Origin: Hyphomicrobiaceae bacterium
GTDB taxonomy: Bacteria > Pseudomonadota > Alphaproteobacteria > Rhizobiales > Hyphomicrobiaceae
Length of the DNA stretch: 32,756 nucleotides
Reading direction: 5' to 3'
NCBI GenBank assembly: GCA_025359165.1
Contig: JANYHG010000123.1
Span: forward strand, 1 to 32,756
Shown: piece by piece, positions 8,403-16,621 of the stretch
Position numbering within the stretch: the stretch's first letter is position 1
Layout: each line of letters opens with the position of its first letter
The notes under the pieces: model-generated
What the model saw: the letters and a program-made list of their open reading frames with translations, nothing else
Told to the model about the DNA's origin: nothing
The model's database searches: none
Position numbers and translations under genes: made by a program

Positions 8403-8450
8403 GCGCGCGTATACCGCCGGTCATAAGTCAGTAGTTATGACCGGCGGTAT
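8403..8450. repeat. Palindromic element, copy 1
   Basis: Arms 8411-8426 and 8435-8450 are perfect 16-bp reverse complements around the 8-base loop GTCAGTAG, preceded by GCGCGCGT. A second copy at 12812-12858 matches at 43 of 48 aligned positions, including loop and flank. It lies between two converging genes (stops at 8399 and 8472), so it could end transcription from both sides, but there is no long T-run. Confidence 0.85.
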
Positions 8451-8471
8451 TAGTCCGCCGTGGCTGGCAAC

Positions 8472-9449
8472 TCACCACGCCTTGAACGGTGTCTCGGCGA
8501 CCGGCGTTTTCGGCGGTGTGCCGTTCGCATAGGCCAACAGATTGTCGACCGTCAACTGTCCCATGCCGTTGCGGGTGTGAACGGACGACGAGCCGACGTG
8601 CGGTAGCAGCGTCACGTTGGGCACTGTCATCCATTCGGGATTGATCGACGGCTCGTTCCAGAACACGTCCAACCCGGCCGCCTGAATGATGCCGGTGCGC
8701 AATGCGGCCATCAACGCGGGCTCGTCGACCACTGTGCCGCGTGCGACGTTGATCAGGATGCCGCGCTTGCCTAAAGCGGCCAGCACTTCGGCATTGATCA
8801 TGTTCTTGGTTTCGGCCCCGCCGGGAGTAATCACCAGCATAGTGTCGACGGCTTTCGCCATCTCGATCAGATTCGAATAGTACTGGTAGGAGACGTCCGA
8901 CTTTTTATTGCGGCTGTAGTACACGACGGGCACGCCAAACGCTGCGACGCGCGTGGCGATGGCTTGCCCGATGCGGCCCATGCCGACCATGCCGAGTTTG
9001 CGATCGCGCAGCGACCCCGACGTCAGGGGATAATCGCCCTTCTTCGCCCATTCGCCCGCCCTCAGATAATTTTCAGCACGACTGAATTCCCGTACCGTGT
9101 TGAGCAGGAGGCCGAGCGCGGTGTCGGCGACTTCCTCGGTCAGCACGTCGGGCGTATTGGTGACGACGACGCCGCGTCTGGCGGCGGTCGCGACATCGAT
9201 GGAATCGTAGCCGACGCCGAAATTGGCGACCACCTTGAGCTTGGGAAAACGGGCCAGCATCGCCGCATCCGTCTTGACCCCGGTATGACCACCCGTGCAG
9301 ATCGCGGTGACATCGGGCGCGATCTTGGCAAGCAACGCGTCGCGTTCGGCGGCTCGGGGAGGCAAAGCGTGCACGGTGAACGCCTCTGCCAGCTGAGAGC
9401 TGATCAGGTCCATCATCGGGCCGGTTTCGAGGAGGACGGGCTTGGACAT
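8472..9449 (-). CDS. D-2-hydroxyacid dehydrogenase (glyoxylate/hydroxypyruvate reductase-like)
   Basis: A 325-residue cytosolic dehydrogenase of the D-isomer-specific 2-hydroxyacid family. The nucleotide-binding motif is GMGRIG (156-161); the catalytic triad positions are Arg237 (NVARG), Glu266 (NEP) and His284 (LLPHVGS). SRNKK after the second Rossmann strand (Arg180) favours NADPH. The substrate-loop motif VANFGVGYDSID is typical of glyoxylate/hydroxypyruvate reductases (GhrB/GyaR/TtuD group), which reduce glyoxylate or hydroxypyruvate; exact substrate is inference. The start ATG 9449 (MSKPVLLETG) is preferred over an in-frame 64-residue upstream extension that is Arg-rich and overlaps the divergent gene's control region. 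It is divergent from the PYROXD2-like gene with a 116-bp gap. Confidence 0.92.
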   Translation of the reverse strand: MSKPVLLETGPMMDLISSQLAEAFTVHALPPRAAERDALLAKIAPDVTAICTGGHTGVKTDAAMLARFPKLKVVANFGVGYDSIDVATAARRGVVVTNTPDVLTEEVADTALGLLLNTVREFSRAENYLRAGEWAKKGDYPLTSGSLRDRKLGMVGMGRIGQAIATRVAAFGVPVVYYSRNKKSDVSYQYYSNLIEMAKAVDTMLVITPGGAETKNMINAEVLAALGKRGILINVARGTVVDEPALMAALRTGIIQAAGLDVFWNEPSINPEWMTVPNVTLLPHVGSSSVHTRNGMGQLTVDNLLAYANGTPPKTPVAETPFKAW

Positions 9450-9565
9450 GGGTGATCTCGGCAAAGGCTGGAGGAAACGCGACTGTTTGCCGTGTAGCAT
9501 CGTGCCGAACGTGGCTGCAATGAAAAGTCGTTCCCGCCCGGTGCGCCCCTCGAGTTCACGAATGC

Positions 9566-11173
9566 ATGGCTGACAAAATTTACGATGTTGCGATTTTGGG
9601 CGGCGGCCACAATGGCTTGGTCGCCGCCGCCTACCTTGCATCAGCAGGCAGATCAGTTGTCGTACTCGAGAAAAACGACGTCGCCGGTGGCGCAGCGATC
9701 ACGGAAGAGTTCCACCCCGGCTTCCGCAACTCGGTCGCCAGCTACACCGTCAGCCTGCTCAATCCGAAGATCGTCGCCGACCTCGATCTGGCGGCCCACG
9801 GCCTGCGCATCGTCGAACGCCCCGTGGCCAATTTTTGGCCCATCGACGACGTAAAATATCTGTTGATGCCTTATGGATCAGCGCAGCGCCAAGCGGCCAT
9901 CGCGGCATTTTCCGAGCGAGATGCCGCGCGCCTGCCCGAATACGACGCGGCCTTAGAGCGTGCCGCCAATGTGCTGCGAGGGCTTCTTTTAAAGACGCCG
10001 CCGAACGCCGGGGGCGGACTTTTCGAGCTGATCCGTGGTGCCAATATTGGACGCAGCGTGCTTGCGCTCGGTCTTGCTGATCAGCGTCTGCTGGTCGATC
10101 TTTTCACGAAGAGTGCTGCAGCGTTTCTCGACGGCTGGTTCGAAAGCGATCACGTCAAAGCTGCGTTCGCCTTCGACGGCATCGTCGGCACACTGGCCAG
10201 TCCGCACACCCCCGGAACGGCCTACGTCCTGCTGCATCACTGCTTCGGCGAGGTCAACGGCAAGGCGGGTGTATGGGGGCACGCGATCGGCGGTATGGGG
10301 GCGATTACGCAGGCGATTGCGCGCGCAGCCGAGACGTGCGGCGCGGTCATCCGGACCGGTGCTGCGGTGTCGAAAGTCATCGACGACGGACGCCGCGCGA
10401 CCGGTCTCGCGCTGGCGACAGGTGAGATCATCCGGGCGCGAGCGATCGCTGCTAACGTGGCACCGAAAGTATTGATGCGCATGATTGGTCTGAATGCCGT
10501 ACCCGCCGAGACGCGGGACGCGTTCGCCCGCATCGAAACGGGCTCCGGCACATTCCGCATGAACGTTGCGCTCAGCGAACTACCTGATTTCAGCTGTTTA
10601 CCGGGGAAAACGCAGGCGGCACATCATGGCGCCGGCATCGTCATCGGCCCGACCATCGGCTATCTCGACCGCGCGTACCTCGATGCGCGCCGCGATGGTT
10701 GGTCGGCCGAGCCTGTGGTCGAAATGCTGATCCCCTCGACGCTCGACAATAGCCTCGCGCCGGCGGGCCAGCACGTTGCCAGCCTATTCGTGCAGCATGT
10801 GCAACCAAAGCTGCCGGACGGCAGATCGTGGACCAATCCGACCGAGGCCAGCACATTCGCCGATTTGGTTATCGACACCGTCAACCATCATGCACCCAAC
10901 TTCAAGGCGAGCGTTCTCGGGCGGCAGGTGCTATCGCCGCTCGACCTCGAACTTCGGTTTGGACTACCTGACGGCGATATTTTTCATGGCCAACTTGGCC
11001 TCGGCCAGTTGTTCAGCGCGCGACCGGTACTCGGCTACGCAAATTATCGCAGTCCGCTGCAGGGGCTCTATTTTTGCGGCTCCGGTGCCCATCCCGGTGG
11101 TGGCGTGACGGGCGTTCCCGGCCACAATGCCGCCCGCGAGATTTTGAAGGATTTTCGAGGCCGACTGGTGTAG
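9566..11173 (+). CDS. FAD-dependent oxidoreductase, phytoene desaturase/PYROXD2-like
   Basis: A 535-residue flavoprotein of the phytoene desaturase-like group (COG1233). The FAD-binding dinucleotide motif ILGGGHNGLVAAAYLASAG occupies residues about 10-28, with the ribose-binding Glu in VVVLEKND. C-terminal FCGSGAHPGGGVTGVPGHNA closes the FAD site and is the signature of the PYROXD2-type subgroup rather than of CrtI itself. There are no carotenoid genes in the window, so carotenoid desaturation is not supported; the bacterial members of this subgroup have no settled substrate. ATG 9566 starts MADKIYDVAILGGG with little leader, as in relatives. A short hairpin (GAGCC/GGCTC, 11185-11198) follows the stop, possibly a weak terminator. 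No other gene is clearly co-transcribed. Confidence 0.9.
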   Translation: MADKIYDVAILGGGHNGLVAAAYLASAGRSVVVLEKNDVAGGAAITEEFHPGFRNSVASYTVSLLNPKIVADLDLAAHGLRIVERPVANFWPIDDVKYLLMPYGSAQRQAAIAAFSERDAARLPEYDAALERAANVLRGLLLKTPPNAGGGLFELIRGANIGRSVLALGLADQRLLVDLFTKSAAAFLDGWFESDHVKAAFAFDGIVGTLASPHTPGTAYVLLHHCFGEVNGKAGVWGHAIGGMGAITQAIARAAETCGAVIRTGAAVSKVIDDGRRATGLALATGEIIRARAIAANVAPKVLMRMIGLNAVPAETRDAFARIETGSGTFRMNVALSELPDFSCLPGKTQAAHHGAGIVIGPTIGYLDRAYLDARRDGWSAEPVVEMLIPSTLDNSLAPAGQHVASLFVQHVQPKLPDGRSWTNPTEASTFADLVIDTVNHHAPNFKASVLGRQVLSPLDLELRFGLPDGDIFHGQLGLGQLFSARPVLGYANYRSPLQGLYFCGSGAHPGGGVTGVPGHNAAREILKDFRGRLV

Positions 11174-11283
11174 TCTGCTGCCGTGAGCCGACGGGCTCGA
11201 ATTTCGTGTAAAATATCCTATATCAGTATCGAGCGCCGGGTTGAGCCGATCACTCCAGCGCACTCGGATCTGCCGACAGGACC

Positions 11284-11730
11284 ATGATGAGCACGCCACC
11301 ATTCACGTTTCCGTCCGATTCGACTCCACCGGCCGCGGCCACGCGCGTGACTCGCGCCCGACCGAAAGTCATGACTCTCACGCCGGCGGCGGTCGCCCGT
11401 GTGAAATCCATCATGGCCGCTAAAGGCCCTGCAGTTGCCGGTCTCAAAATCGGAATCAAGAAGGGTGGCTGTGCGGGCATGGAATACACCATGGATTGGG
11501 CAGAAACTGCGGCCAAGTTCGACGAAGTGGTCGAACAGGATGGCGCGCGCGTGATCATCGACCCGAAGGCGGTGCTCTATCTGCTTGGCACAGAGATGGA
11601 CTACAAGATCGACAAGCTCGCGGCGCAATTCGTGTTCAATAATCCAAATCAGAAAAGCAGCTGCGGCTGTGGCGAGAGCGTCAACCTTGTACCGGCGTCG
11701 AAAGACAAGCTGGAGCCGGCATCCGGCTGA
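11284..11730 (+). CDS. A-type iron-sulfur carrier (HesB/IscA/SufA family)
   Basis: A 148-residue protein that probably carries Fe-S clusters to target apoproteins. The three invariant cysteines are present: Cys63 in KKGGCAGMEY, and Cys127 and Cys129 in KSSCGCGES. The first 28 residues (Pro/Thr/Ala-rich, then Arg-rich) are an extension compared with the usual 107-120 residues; the conserved domain starts at MTLTPAAVARVKSIM. Two adjacent ATGs (11284 and 11287) both lie behind CAGGA, so the start differs by at most one residue. No other suf or isc genes are present, although in many alphaproteobacteria the SufA-type gene closes the suf operon. It may therefore be a second, stand-alone carrier; distinguishing SufA, IscA and ErpA is not possible from this view. 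Confidence 0.93.
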   Translation: MMSTPPFTFPSDSTPPAAATRVTRARPKVMTLTPAAVARVKSIMAAKGPAVAGLKIGIKKGGCAGMEYTMDWAETAAKFDEVVEQDGARVIIDPKAVLYLLGTEMDYKIDKLAAQFVFNNPNQKSSCGCGESVNLVPASKDKLEPASG

Positions 11731-11778
11731 CCACGGGTTAAGGATTTGCCGATGGGCCGCAAGCTGTGACGCCGTTGT

Positions 11779-12804
11779 CTACTCCTGCTCGCGCAAGTAA
11801 TACTTGTTCACCCATCCGCTGATGCCGTCGTGCGTAACGGGACACCACTCCAGCTGACATTTTCCAGCCAGCCTGACGTCATCAGCAAAGGGAGGAATCA
11901 CACCTACGGGCGGTGCTTCCGATGACGGCCCCTGGCGTACATTCAGCACATCTCGGGGGTGCACGCCCGACACGCGGAACGATACGATTTCGACGGGCTG
12001 CTGCGGTTTAGCGGTGGCTGGAGCGGGCGGCGCGGTCGCGACGGTGATTCTCGGATTAATCGTCTTTGGTGCGGCTGGTGCCACCATTGTCTTTTGCAGT
12101 GTCGTGGTCGGTTTGGTGACCGTGGGCGAGATGACAGCGGCCATCTTGGTCGCCGGAGGTGCGGTCGTCTTGGTCACCGGTGCAAGTGGTTTCGGTGTTG
12201 CGGCGGCTGATGCCTTGGGCGGTGCGCCGGCCGCTTTTAAGGTGCCAACCGGCTGCGTAGTCGTTACGATAGGCGCGGGTCCGACGACTGGACGCTCCTC
12301 GACCAAGCTGGCGCTCTGCGTCGACACGGGATGCCCTAATGCGTATGGCTTCTGCTCGATCGGGGCGGCGGCCATCAGCGTGGCGGTGCCGGTTTTTCCG
12401 TCGTCTCTACTCCAATAGAGTTTTTCACCGTCGCGCTTCAGCTTCAGACACTGCACGTCGGCATCGAACCACTTGAACCACTTGTGGCACAATTTATCGT
12501 CGGCGACCCACCACCGGCCGCGATCCGTTGTCGAGCCAAGGAACCATGCAAGCGCGCCCGCTTCTCCCGACATCATCCCATTGGCCGTGAATTTAATCGG
12601 TAGTTTGGTGCCGAGCGGCGTGTCGATCTGCACGGAAGCGCCGGGCACGATTTCACTCAGGTTTTGGCCTGTCATCGGCTGTGGATCGGCCGCTGCCGCC
12701 GCTGCCCAGAATGCGGTACTCATACCGGCGGTCAGAATTTTTTGGCTCCATCGCAAAAAACCAGGCGCCGGTACTTCTCTTTTGTTTGCGCGCGGCCGCC
12801 CCAC
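11779..12804 (-). CDS. Secreted SH3-domain protein with DUF995-like N-terminal domain
   Basis: About 341 residues from GTG 12804. After a hydrophobic export segment (ILTAGMSTAFWAAAAAA) there is a domain of about 100 residues with a pattern like rhizobial DUF995-type proteins: TGQNLSEIVPGASVQI, RGRWWVADDKLCHKWFKW and DVQCLKLKRDG, with two Cys that could pair. A Thr/Pro/Ala/Lys-rich linker of about 130 residues follows. The last 65 residues are a bacterial SH3 domain (VLNVRQGPSSEAPPVGVI ... GISGWVNKYYLREQE), with two more Cys. Such proteins are usually periplasmic or wall-associated; function here is unknown. The start is uncertain: GTG 12804 has GGAG three bases upstream, TTG 12756 would give a tidier signal peptide, and the open frame continues to 12987 across a palindromic repeat. 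Confidence 0.8.
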   Translation of the reverse strand: MGRPRANKREVPAPGFLRWSQKILTAGMSTAFWAAAAAADPQPMTGQNLSEIVPGASVQIDTPLGTKLPIKFTANGMMSGEAGALAWFLGSTTDRGRWWVADDKLCHKWFKWFDADVQCLKLKRDGEKLYWSRDDGKTGTATLMAAAPIEQKPYALGHPVSTQSASLVEERPVVGPAPIVTTTQPVGTLKAAGAPPKASAAATPKPLAPVTKTTAPPATKMAAVISPTVTKPTTTLQKTMVAPAAPKTINPRITVATAPPAPATAKPQQPVEIVSFRVSGVHPRDVLNVRQGPSSEAPPVGVIPPFADDVRLAGKCQLEWCPVTHDGISGWVNKYYLREQE

Positions 12805-12811
12805 CAACTCC

Positions 12812-12858
12812 GCGCGCGTATACTGTCGGTATAAGTCAGTACTTATGACCGTCGGTAT
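12812..12858. repeat. Palindromic element, copy 2
   Basis: A 47-base element that aligns with 8403-8450 with four substitutions and one gap. The arms are no longer perfect (left 12820-12834, right 12843-12858), but the loop GTCAGTAC, flank GCGCGCGTATA and right arm TTATGACCG are kept. It lies directly upstream of the chosen start of the SH3-domain gene, so it may sit in that gene's 5' leader. Confidence 0.8.
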
Positions 12859-13037
12859 CACACCGAAAAACGCAACACGATGATTCATGCCAGGCCCATC
12901 ACAAATGGTGGCGGAAAGACCCGTCATGCTTGCGATAAGACTATGGCAGGAAAGCGGAAACCACGCGCTGATTCGGCGCTGGCGCAAATACGTTCGCGCA
13001 ACGCCTCGGCAACGTCCGGACGCCTATGGCGCAACGC

Positions 13038-14033
13038 TCAAAATTTGTAGAGGTCTTCCGGATTTTCGACCAGAATCTTGGCGCGCGTTTTCGCGCTGGG
13101 TGCCCATATCGGCAACAGGTTCATCAATTGACCGTCGTCGACTTGATACAGTGGCGTTACCTCGTTGACCGGCCGTTCCTTGGGCGGTGCCGAATTCGGA
13201 TGCGGCCAATCCGTGCCCCAGACGATGCGCTCGTCGTTGGCCGCGATCAGCGCCTTTGCCAGCGGGGCTAGATCGGCATAATCCGGCGCGCTGGTCGACG
13301 ACCGGTAAGCGCCTGATATCTTCACGTACGCTTTGCCGGCCCGTACGAGGTGCAACAAATCCTGAAAGCCTGGCTGATCGACGCCGAGCGATCCCTTCGC
13401 GCCGCCGAAATGATCGAACACGACCGGCACTGGCGAAGACATCACCAAGTCCTTGATGGCGCTAATGGTCGTTGGATTGGTGTAGATCTGAATGTGCCAC
13501 CGCAACGGCTGCACGCGTTTGACGAGCGCTTCGAACCGTGCGCGCCCGAGCGCCGCATCGTTGTTTGCGCCACCTGTATTGAGATTGAGCCGAACCCCGA
13601 CGACCCCGGCATCCTGCATGGCCTCGAGTTCACAAGGTGCCGTTCGGTTGTCGATCACGGCGACGCCGCGCGCATTGTCGACGCCACGCGCTTTCATGCC
13701 CGCAAGCGTCGCGGAATTGTCCGGGCCATATACGCTCGGCGTTACGATCACGACGCGCTTCAGGCCGAGCCGCGCGTGCAGCGCCGCCATCTCTTTGGGC
13801 GTTGCAAGCTCCGGCGTGTAGGTGCGGCCGTCGAACCAGGGAAATTTTGCCGGCTCCAGGTGAATGTGGGTGTGGCAGTCGATGGCGTTCGCCGGAACTT
13901 TGAAATTAACCGGAGTTGCGGGTTGCGCCGCGAGTGCGCCTGCAGGCGTCGGGCGCCCAATTACGGCCATGCCCAAGCTGCCTGCCAAGGCGCTTGCCAG
14001 TCCGTTCGCTACAGCCGTCCGTCGCGTCAGCAT
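13038..14033 (-). CDS. Tat-exported amidohydrolase-fold protein (COG3618 type)
   Basis: A 331-residue TIM-barrel metal-dependent hydrolase of the amidohydrolase-2 group. It begins MLTRRTAVANGLASALAGS, a twin-arginine signal peptide (Arg-Arg at 4-5), with cleavage probably near GALAAQPA, so it should fold in the cytoplasm and act in the periplasm. Metal-site candidates are DCHTHIH, the His in PVVFDHFGG and the Asp in WGTDWPH. Relatives act on lactones or aromatic carboxylic acids; the substrate here is unknown. ATG 14033 is preferred over an in-frame ATG at 14051 because relatives start directly at the Tat n-region. It ends LVENPEDLYKF, the normal family C-terminus. There is no obvious operon partner; the 302-bp upstream gap contains a short interspersed repeat. 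Confidence 0.88.
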   Translation of the reverse strand: MLTRRTAVANGLASALAGSLGMAVIGRPTPAGALAAQPATPVNFKVPANAIDCHTHIHLEPAKFPWFDGRTYTPELATPKEMAALHARLGLKRVVIVTPSVYGPDNSATLAGMKARGVDNARGVAVIDNRTAPCELEAMQDAGVVGVRLNLNTGGANNDAALGRARFEALVKRVQPLRWHIQIYTNPTTISAIKDLVMSSPVPVVFDHFGGAKGSLGVDQPGFQDLLHLVRAGKAYVKISGAYRSSTSAPDYADLAPLAKALIAANDERIVWGTDWPHPNSAPPKERPVNEVTPLYQVDDGQLMNLLPIWAPSAKTRAKILVENPEDLYKF

Positions 14034-14335
14034 TTTCTTTTCCCAACGCACACAATATGAAAACGCGGTTGTCTCGCCAGCTTAGGTTGTCGTGCTCTTT
14101 ATCGGAAAAACCGCTCACATTTTTCCCGGAGCACTCTAGCGCCACGCATTTGCCGACCACTGCAAGCGGCGTGCCGGACGACCACGTCTCCCTTTCCTCA
14201 GTTGCTTACGATAGTCCGCGCGGACTGCTTGCCAAGGTTGCCTTACCTTTTCTCCAGCCTCCGTTGTCGAAAAGCCACGCGCATGTCCTTAGCAGTCGAC
14301 GCGGCAGGTGACGGTCGGCGAATGGATGCGTCGAG
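14034..14335. other. Intergenic gap between amidohydrolase and ispG
   Basis: No gene is supported in these 302 bases. The stretch next to the amidohydrolase start is relatively A/T-rich and should carry its promoter, but no confident -35/-10 pair was picked. It contains the repeat at 14098-14139. The part nearest the ispG stop shows no convincing terminator. Confidence 0.6.
14098..14139 (+). repeat. Short interspersed repeat (CACnTTTTnCGGA...CTAG type), copy A
   Basis: The sequence runs from TTTATCGGAAAAACCGCT through CACATTTTTCCCGGA to CACTCTAG. It resembles 29718-29757, which has TTATCGAAAGCGCT, CACACTTTTGCGGA and CACTAG in the same order. It looks like the GAAA...CCACTTTT...CTAG intergenic elements that I recall being abundant in Rhizobiales genomes. 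The two copies align only with several small gaps, so kinship is probable rather than certain. Confidence 0.45.
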
Positions 14336-15562
14336 TTAAGCCCGGCCCGCGCCGAAACGTTTTTCGATGTAATTTTCGACGAGGGTCTTGAACTCGGCGG
14401 TGATGTTCGGACCGCGCAGGGTCATGGCTTTTTTGCCGTCGATGAAGACGGGGGCAGCAGGTTGTTCGCCGGTGCCGGGAAGGGAAATGCCGATGTCGGC
14501 GTGCTTGCTCTCGCCCGGGCCGTTGACGATGCAGCCCATGACCGCGAACGTGAGATTTTCGACGCCAGGGTAGCTTTGCTTCCAATCGGGCATGCGGTCG
14601 CGGATCATGAACTGCACGTCGCGCGCCAGCTCCTGAAACACCGTTGAGGTGGTCCGGCCGCAGCCGGGGCAGGCAGCTACGATCGGCATGAAGGCGCGGA
14701 GGCCCATCGTCTGCAAGATTTCCTGGGCGACCTTGACTTCGGTCGTGCGGTCGCCGCCCGGTTCCGGGGTCAACGATACGCGAATGGTGTCACCAATGCC
14801 CTGTTGCAGCAGGATGCCCATGCCAGCTGTCGAGGCGACGATCCCCTTCGAGCCCATGCCTGCCTCGGTCAACCCGAGGTGCAGTGCATACTTGCAGCGA
14901 TCGGCGAGCAGGGAGTAGACGGCGATCAGATCCTGTACCGCCGAGACTTTCGCCGAAATGATGATGCGCTCGGCACCGAGGCCCATGTTTTCGGCCTGTT
15001 CGGCCGACAGCAGCGCTGATTGCACGATCGCCTCGTGCATGACTGCGCGCGCCGTCTTGGGCGTCGCAGAGGTGGCGTTCTCGTCCATCAGGTGGGTCAG
15101 CAGGTCCTGGTCGAGCGAGCCCCAATTGACCCCGATTCGCACGGGTTTTTGGTACGTCAACGCCTGCTCGATGATGGCACCGAACTGTTTGTCTTTCTTG
15201 GCCTTGAAGCCGACGTTGCCGGGATTGATGCGATACTTGGCCAACGCTTCGGCGCAGGCGGGATTGTCTTGCAACAGGGTGTGCCCGATGTAGTGGAAGT
15301 CGCCGACCAACGGCACGGTGACGCCGCGCGCGGCAAGTTTGTCGCGAATGTGTGGCACCGCTTTCGCCGCCGCGTCGCGGTCGACGGTGATGCGCACAAG
15401 TTCGGAGCCCGCGCGTGCGAGGTCGGCCACCTGCTTCACCGTCGCATCGATGTCGGCGGTGTCGGTATTGGTCATGGATTGCACCACGATCGGAGCCGTG
15501 CCGCCGACGGTTATCGCGCCGACGGCGACGGGAATCGAATGACGGCGAGCGGCTGTGGACAT
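14336..15562 (-). CDS. ispG: 4-hydroxy-3-methylbut-2-enyl-diphosphate synthase
   Basis: A 408-residue Fe-S enzyme of the MEP isoprenoid pathway; it converts methylerythritol cyclodiphosphate to HMBPP. Substrate-binding landmarks include [19 protein letters not shown] near the N-terminus and [11 protein letters not shown]. The [4Fe-4S] ligands are Cys298 and Cys301 (ACPGCGRTT), Cys344 ([11 protein letters not shown]) and Glu351. Start ATG 15562 gives [15 protein letters not shown], matching alphaproteobacterial relatives and having GAGA upstream; an in-frame ATG at 15607 would overlap ubiE. With the chosen start it follows ubiE by 32 bases on the same strand, so the two are probably co-transcribed, linking isoprenoid supply to ubiquinone synthesis. 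Confidence 0.97.
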   Translation of the reverse strand: MSTAARRHSIPVAVGAITVGGTAPIVVQSMTNTDTADIDATVKQVADLARAGSELVRITVDRDAAAKAVPHIRDKLAARGVTVPLVGDFHYIGHTLLQDNPACAEALAKYRINPGNVGFKAKKDKQFGAIIEQALTYQKPVRIGVNWGSLDQDLLTHLMDENATSATPKTARAVMHEAIVQSALLSAEQAENMGLGAERIIISAKVSAVQDLIAVYSLLADRCKYALHLGLTEAGMGSKGIVASTAGMGILLQQGIGDTIRVSLTPEPGGDRTTEVKVAQEILQTMGLRAFMPIVAACPGCGRTTSTVFQELARDVQFMIRDRMPDWKQSYPGVENLTFAVMGCIVNGPGESKHADIGISLPGTGEQPAAPVFIDGKKAMTLRGPNITAEFKTLVENYIEKRFGAGRA

Positions 15563-15594
15563 GGCCAGGGTCTCGTGTGGTTGGAAGTGCCCGC

Positions 15595-16374
15595 TCAAAT
15601 CTTCCATGCGGAATGCATGGCGGCGACGCCACCCGTGAGATTGCGGTAGGAGACGCGCTCGAAGCCGACATCACGGATCAGGCCCGCGAAGGCTTCCTGC
15701 TTGGGAAACCGCCGGATGCTCTCGACGAGGTACTGGTAACTTGCGCGGTCGCCAGCAGCCAGTTGGCCGAGTGCCGGAATGACGTTGAAGGAATGGAAAT
15801 CGTAAAGGCGGTCGAGCACCGGCATCGTCACTTCGGAGAACTCGAGGCACATGAAGCGGCCACCGATCTTGAGCACGCGATGCGCCTCGGCCAATGCGCG
15901 GTCGAGGTGGGTGACGTTGCGGATGCCGAAAGCGATCGTGTACGCATCGAAGCAGCGATCCGGGAACGGCAGTTTCTCAGCGTTACCTTCGGTCAGCGTG
16001 ATACGCTCGTACAGGCCAGCCTTGTCGACGCGGCGTTGGCCGACGGCGAGCATCTCGGGACTGATGTCGCACAGGTCGATGGTGGCGTTGGGACCGGCGC
16101 TGGACGCCACGCGTAACGCGATATCTCCGGTGCCGCCGGCGACGTCCAATAGCCGCCACGCCTGCTGCCCCTTCGGCGGCGCGAGCCAAGCAACGAAATC
16201 CTGTTTCCAGAGACGGTGCAGGCCGCCGGACATCAGGTCGTTCATCAGGTCGTAGTTTTCGGCGACGGATGCGAAAACGCCGTTAACCTTTGCCTGCCGC
16301 TCTTCGGGGCGCACGGTCTCGAAGCCGAAGGTGGCCGAGGTATCGGTTGGGGAGGCGGAGACTGGATCGGACAT
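15595..16374 (-). CDS. ubiE: Ubiquinone/menaquinone C-methyltransferase UbiE
   Basis: A 259-residue SAM-dependent methyltransferase that adds the ring C-methyl group in ubiquinone (and menaquinone where made). Family motifs are [17 protein letters not shown], the SAM site [27 protein letters not shown] and [20 protein letters not shown]. The start is ATG 16374 (MSDPVSAS) because GGAAGA lies immediately upstream at the right spacing; an upstream TTG at 16386 is unlikely. In many rhizobia ubiE sits beside mutM and ubiB; here ispG follows 32 bases downstream instead. Upstream is a Rhizobiales-type intergenic palindrome, so the promoter must lie between or beyond it. Confidence 0.97.
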   Translation of the reverse strand: MSDPVSASPTDTSATFGFETVRPEERQAKVNGVFASVAENYDLMNDLMSGGLHRLWKQDFVAWLAPPKGQQAWRLLDVAGGTGDIALRVASSAGPNATIDLCDISPEMLAVGQRRVDKAGLYERITLTEGNAEKLPFPDRCFDAYTIAFGIRNVTHLDRALAEAHRVLKIGGRFMCLEFSEVTMPVLDRLYDFHSFNVIPALGQLAAGDRASYQYLVESIRRFPKQEAFAGLIRDVGFERVSYRNLTGGVAAMHSAWKI

Positions 16375-16410
16375 CGGGTCTTCCAATAAATGCCTAGACG
16401 CGTGGCAAAA

Positions 16411-16457
16411 ACACCCTCATCCGGCCTGTCGGCCACCTTCTCCCTAAAGGGAGAAGG
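16411..16457. repeat. Rhizobiales-type intergenic palindromic repeat
   Basis: The sequence ACCCTCATCCGGCC, TGTC, GGCCACCTTCTCCCT continues into a perfect 10-bp stem (16436-16445 with 16448-16457) with a 2-base loop. The wording CCCTCATCCGGCC...CCACCTTCTCCC is familiar from RIME-like repeats found many times per genome in rhizobia and relatives. A second small stem, CTCCC/GGGAG, follows near 16490-16503. It lies between maiA's stop and ubiE's start. Confidence 0.75.
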
Positions 16458-16621
16458 CAAGAAACTCGAACGTCCGCGACATGGTCTGCTCCCGTCGGGG
16501 AGAGGAGAAAATGCGCGAAGGGTGGATGATGGGGCCGATGAGTGAGTTCGAAGGTTTTGTTACTTGGTGTTATAGCGCCGTGGGCGGTCTAAGGAATATG
16601 TGACAGGTTGGGCTCCGTTGC

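Noticed and set aside
9507-9533. Second EcfG-type promoter (GGAAC...CGTT, minus strand) before the hydroxyacid dehydrogenase gene
   Set aside because: The spacer is 18 bases, longer than the usual 16-17, so the match could be chance.
12812-12987. Extending the SH3-domain protein upstream to 12987 or 12888 through the palindromic repeat
   Set aside because: The extra residues do not resemble a signal peptide, and a repeat nearly identical to an intergenic copy elsewhere is unlikely to be coding.
12859-13037. A gene in the gap between the SH3-domain and amidohydrolase genes
   Set aside because: Short frames here run into neighbouring genes and have no ribosome binding site or recognisable sequence; the gap is probably non-coding.
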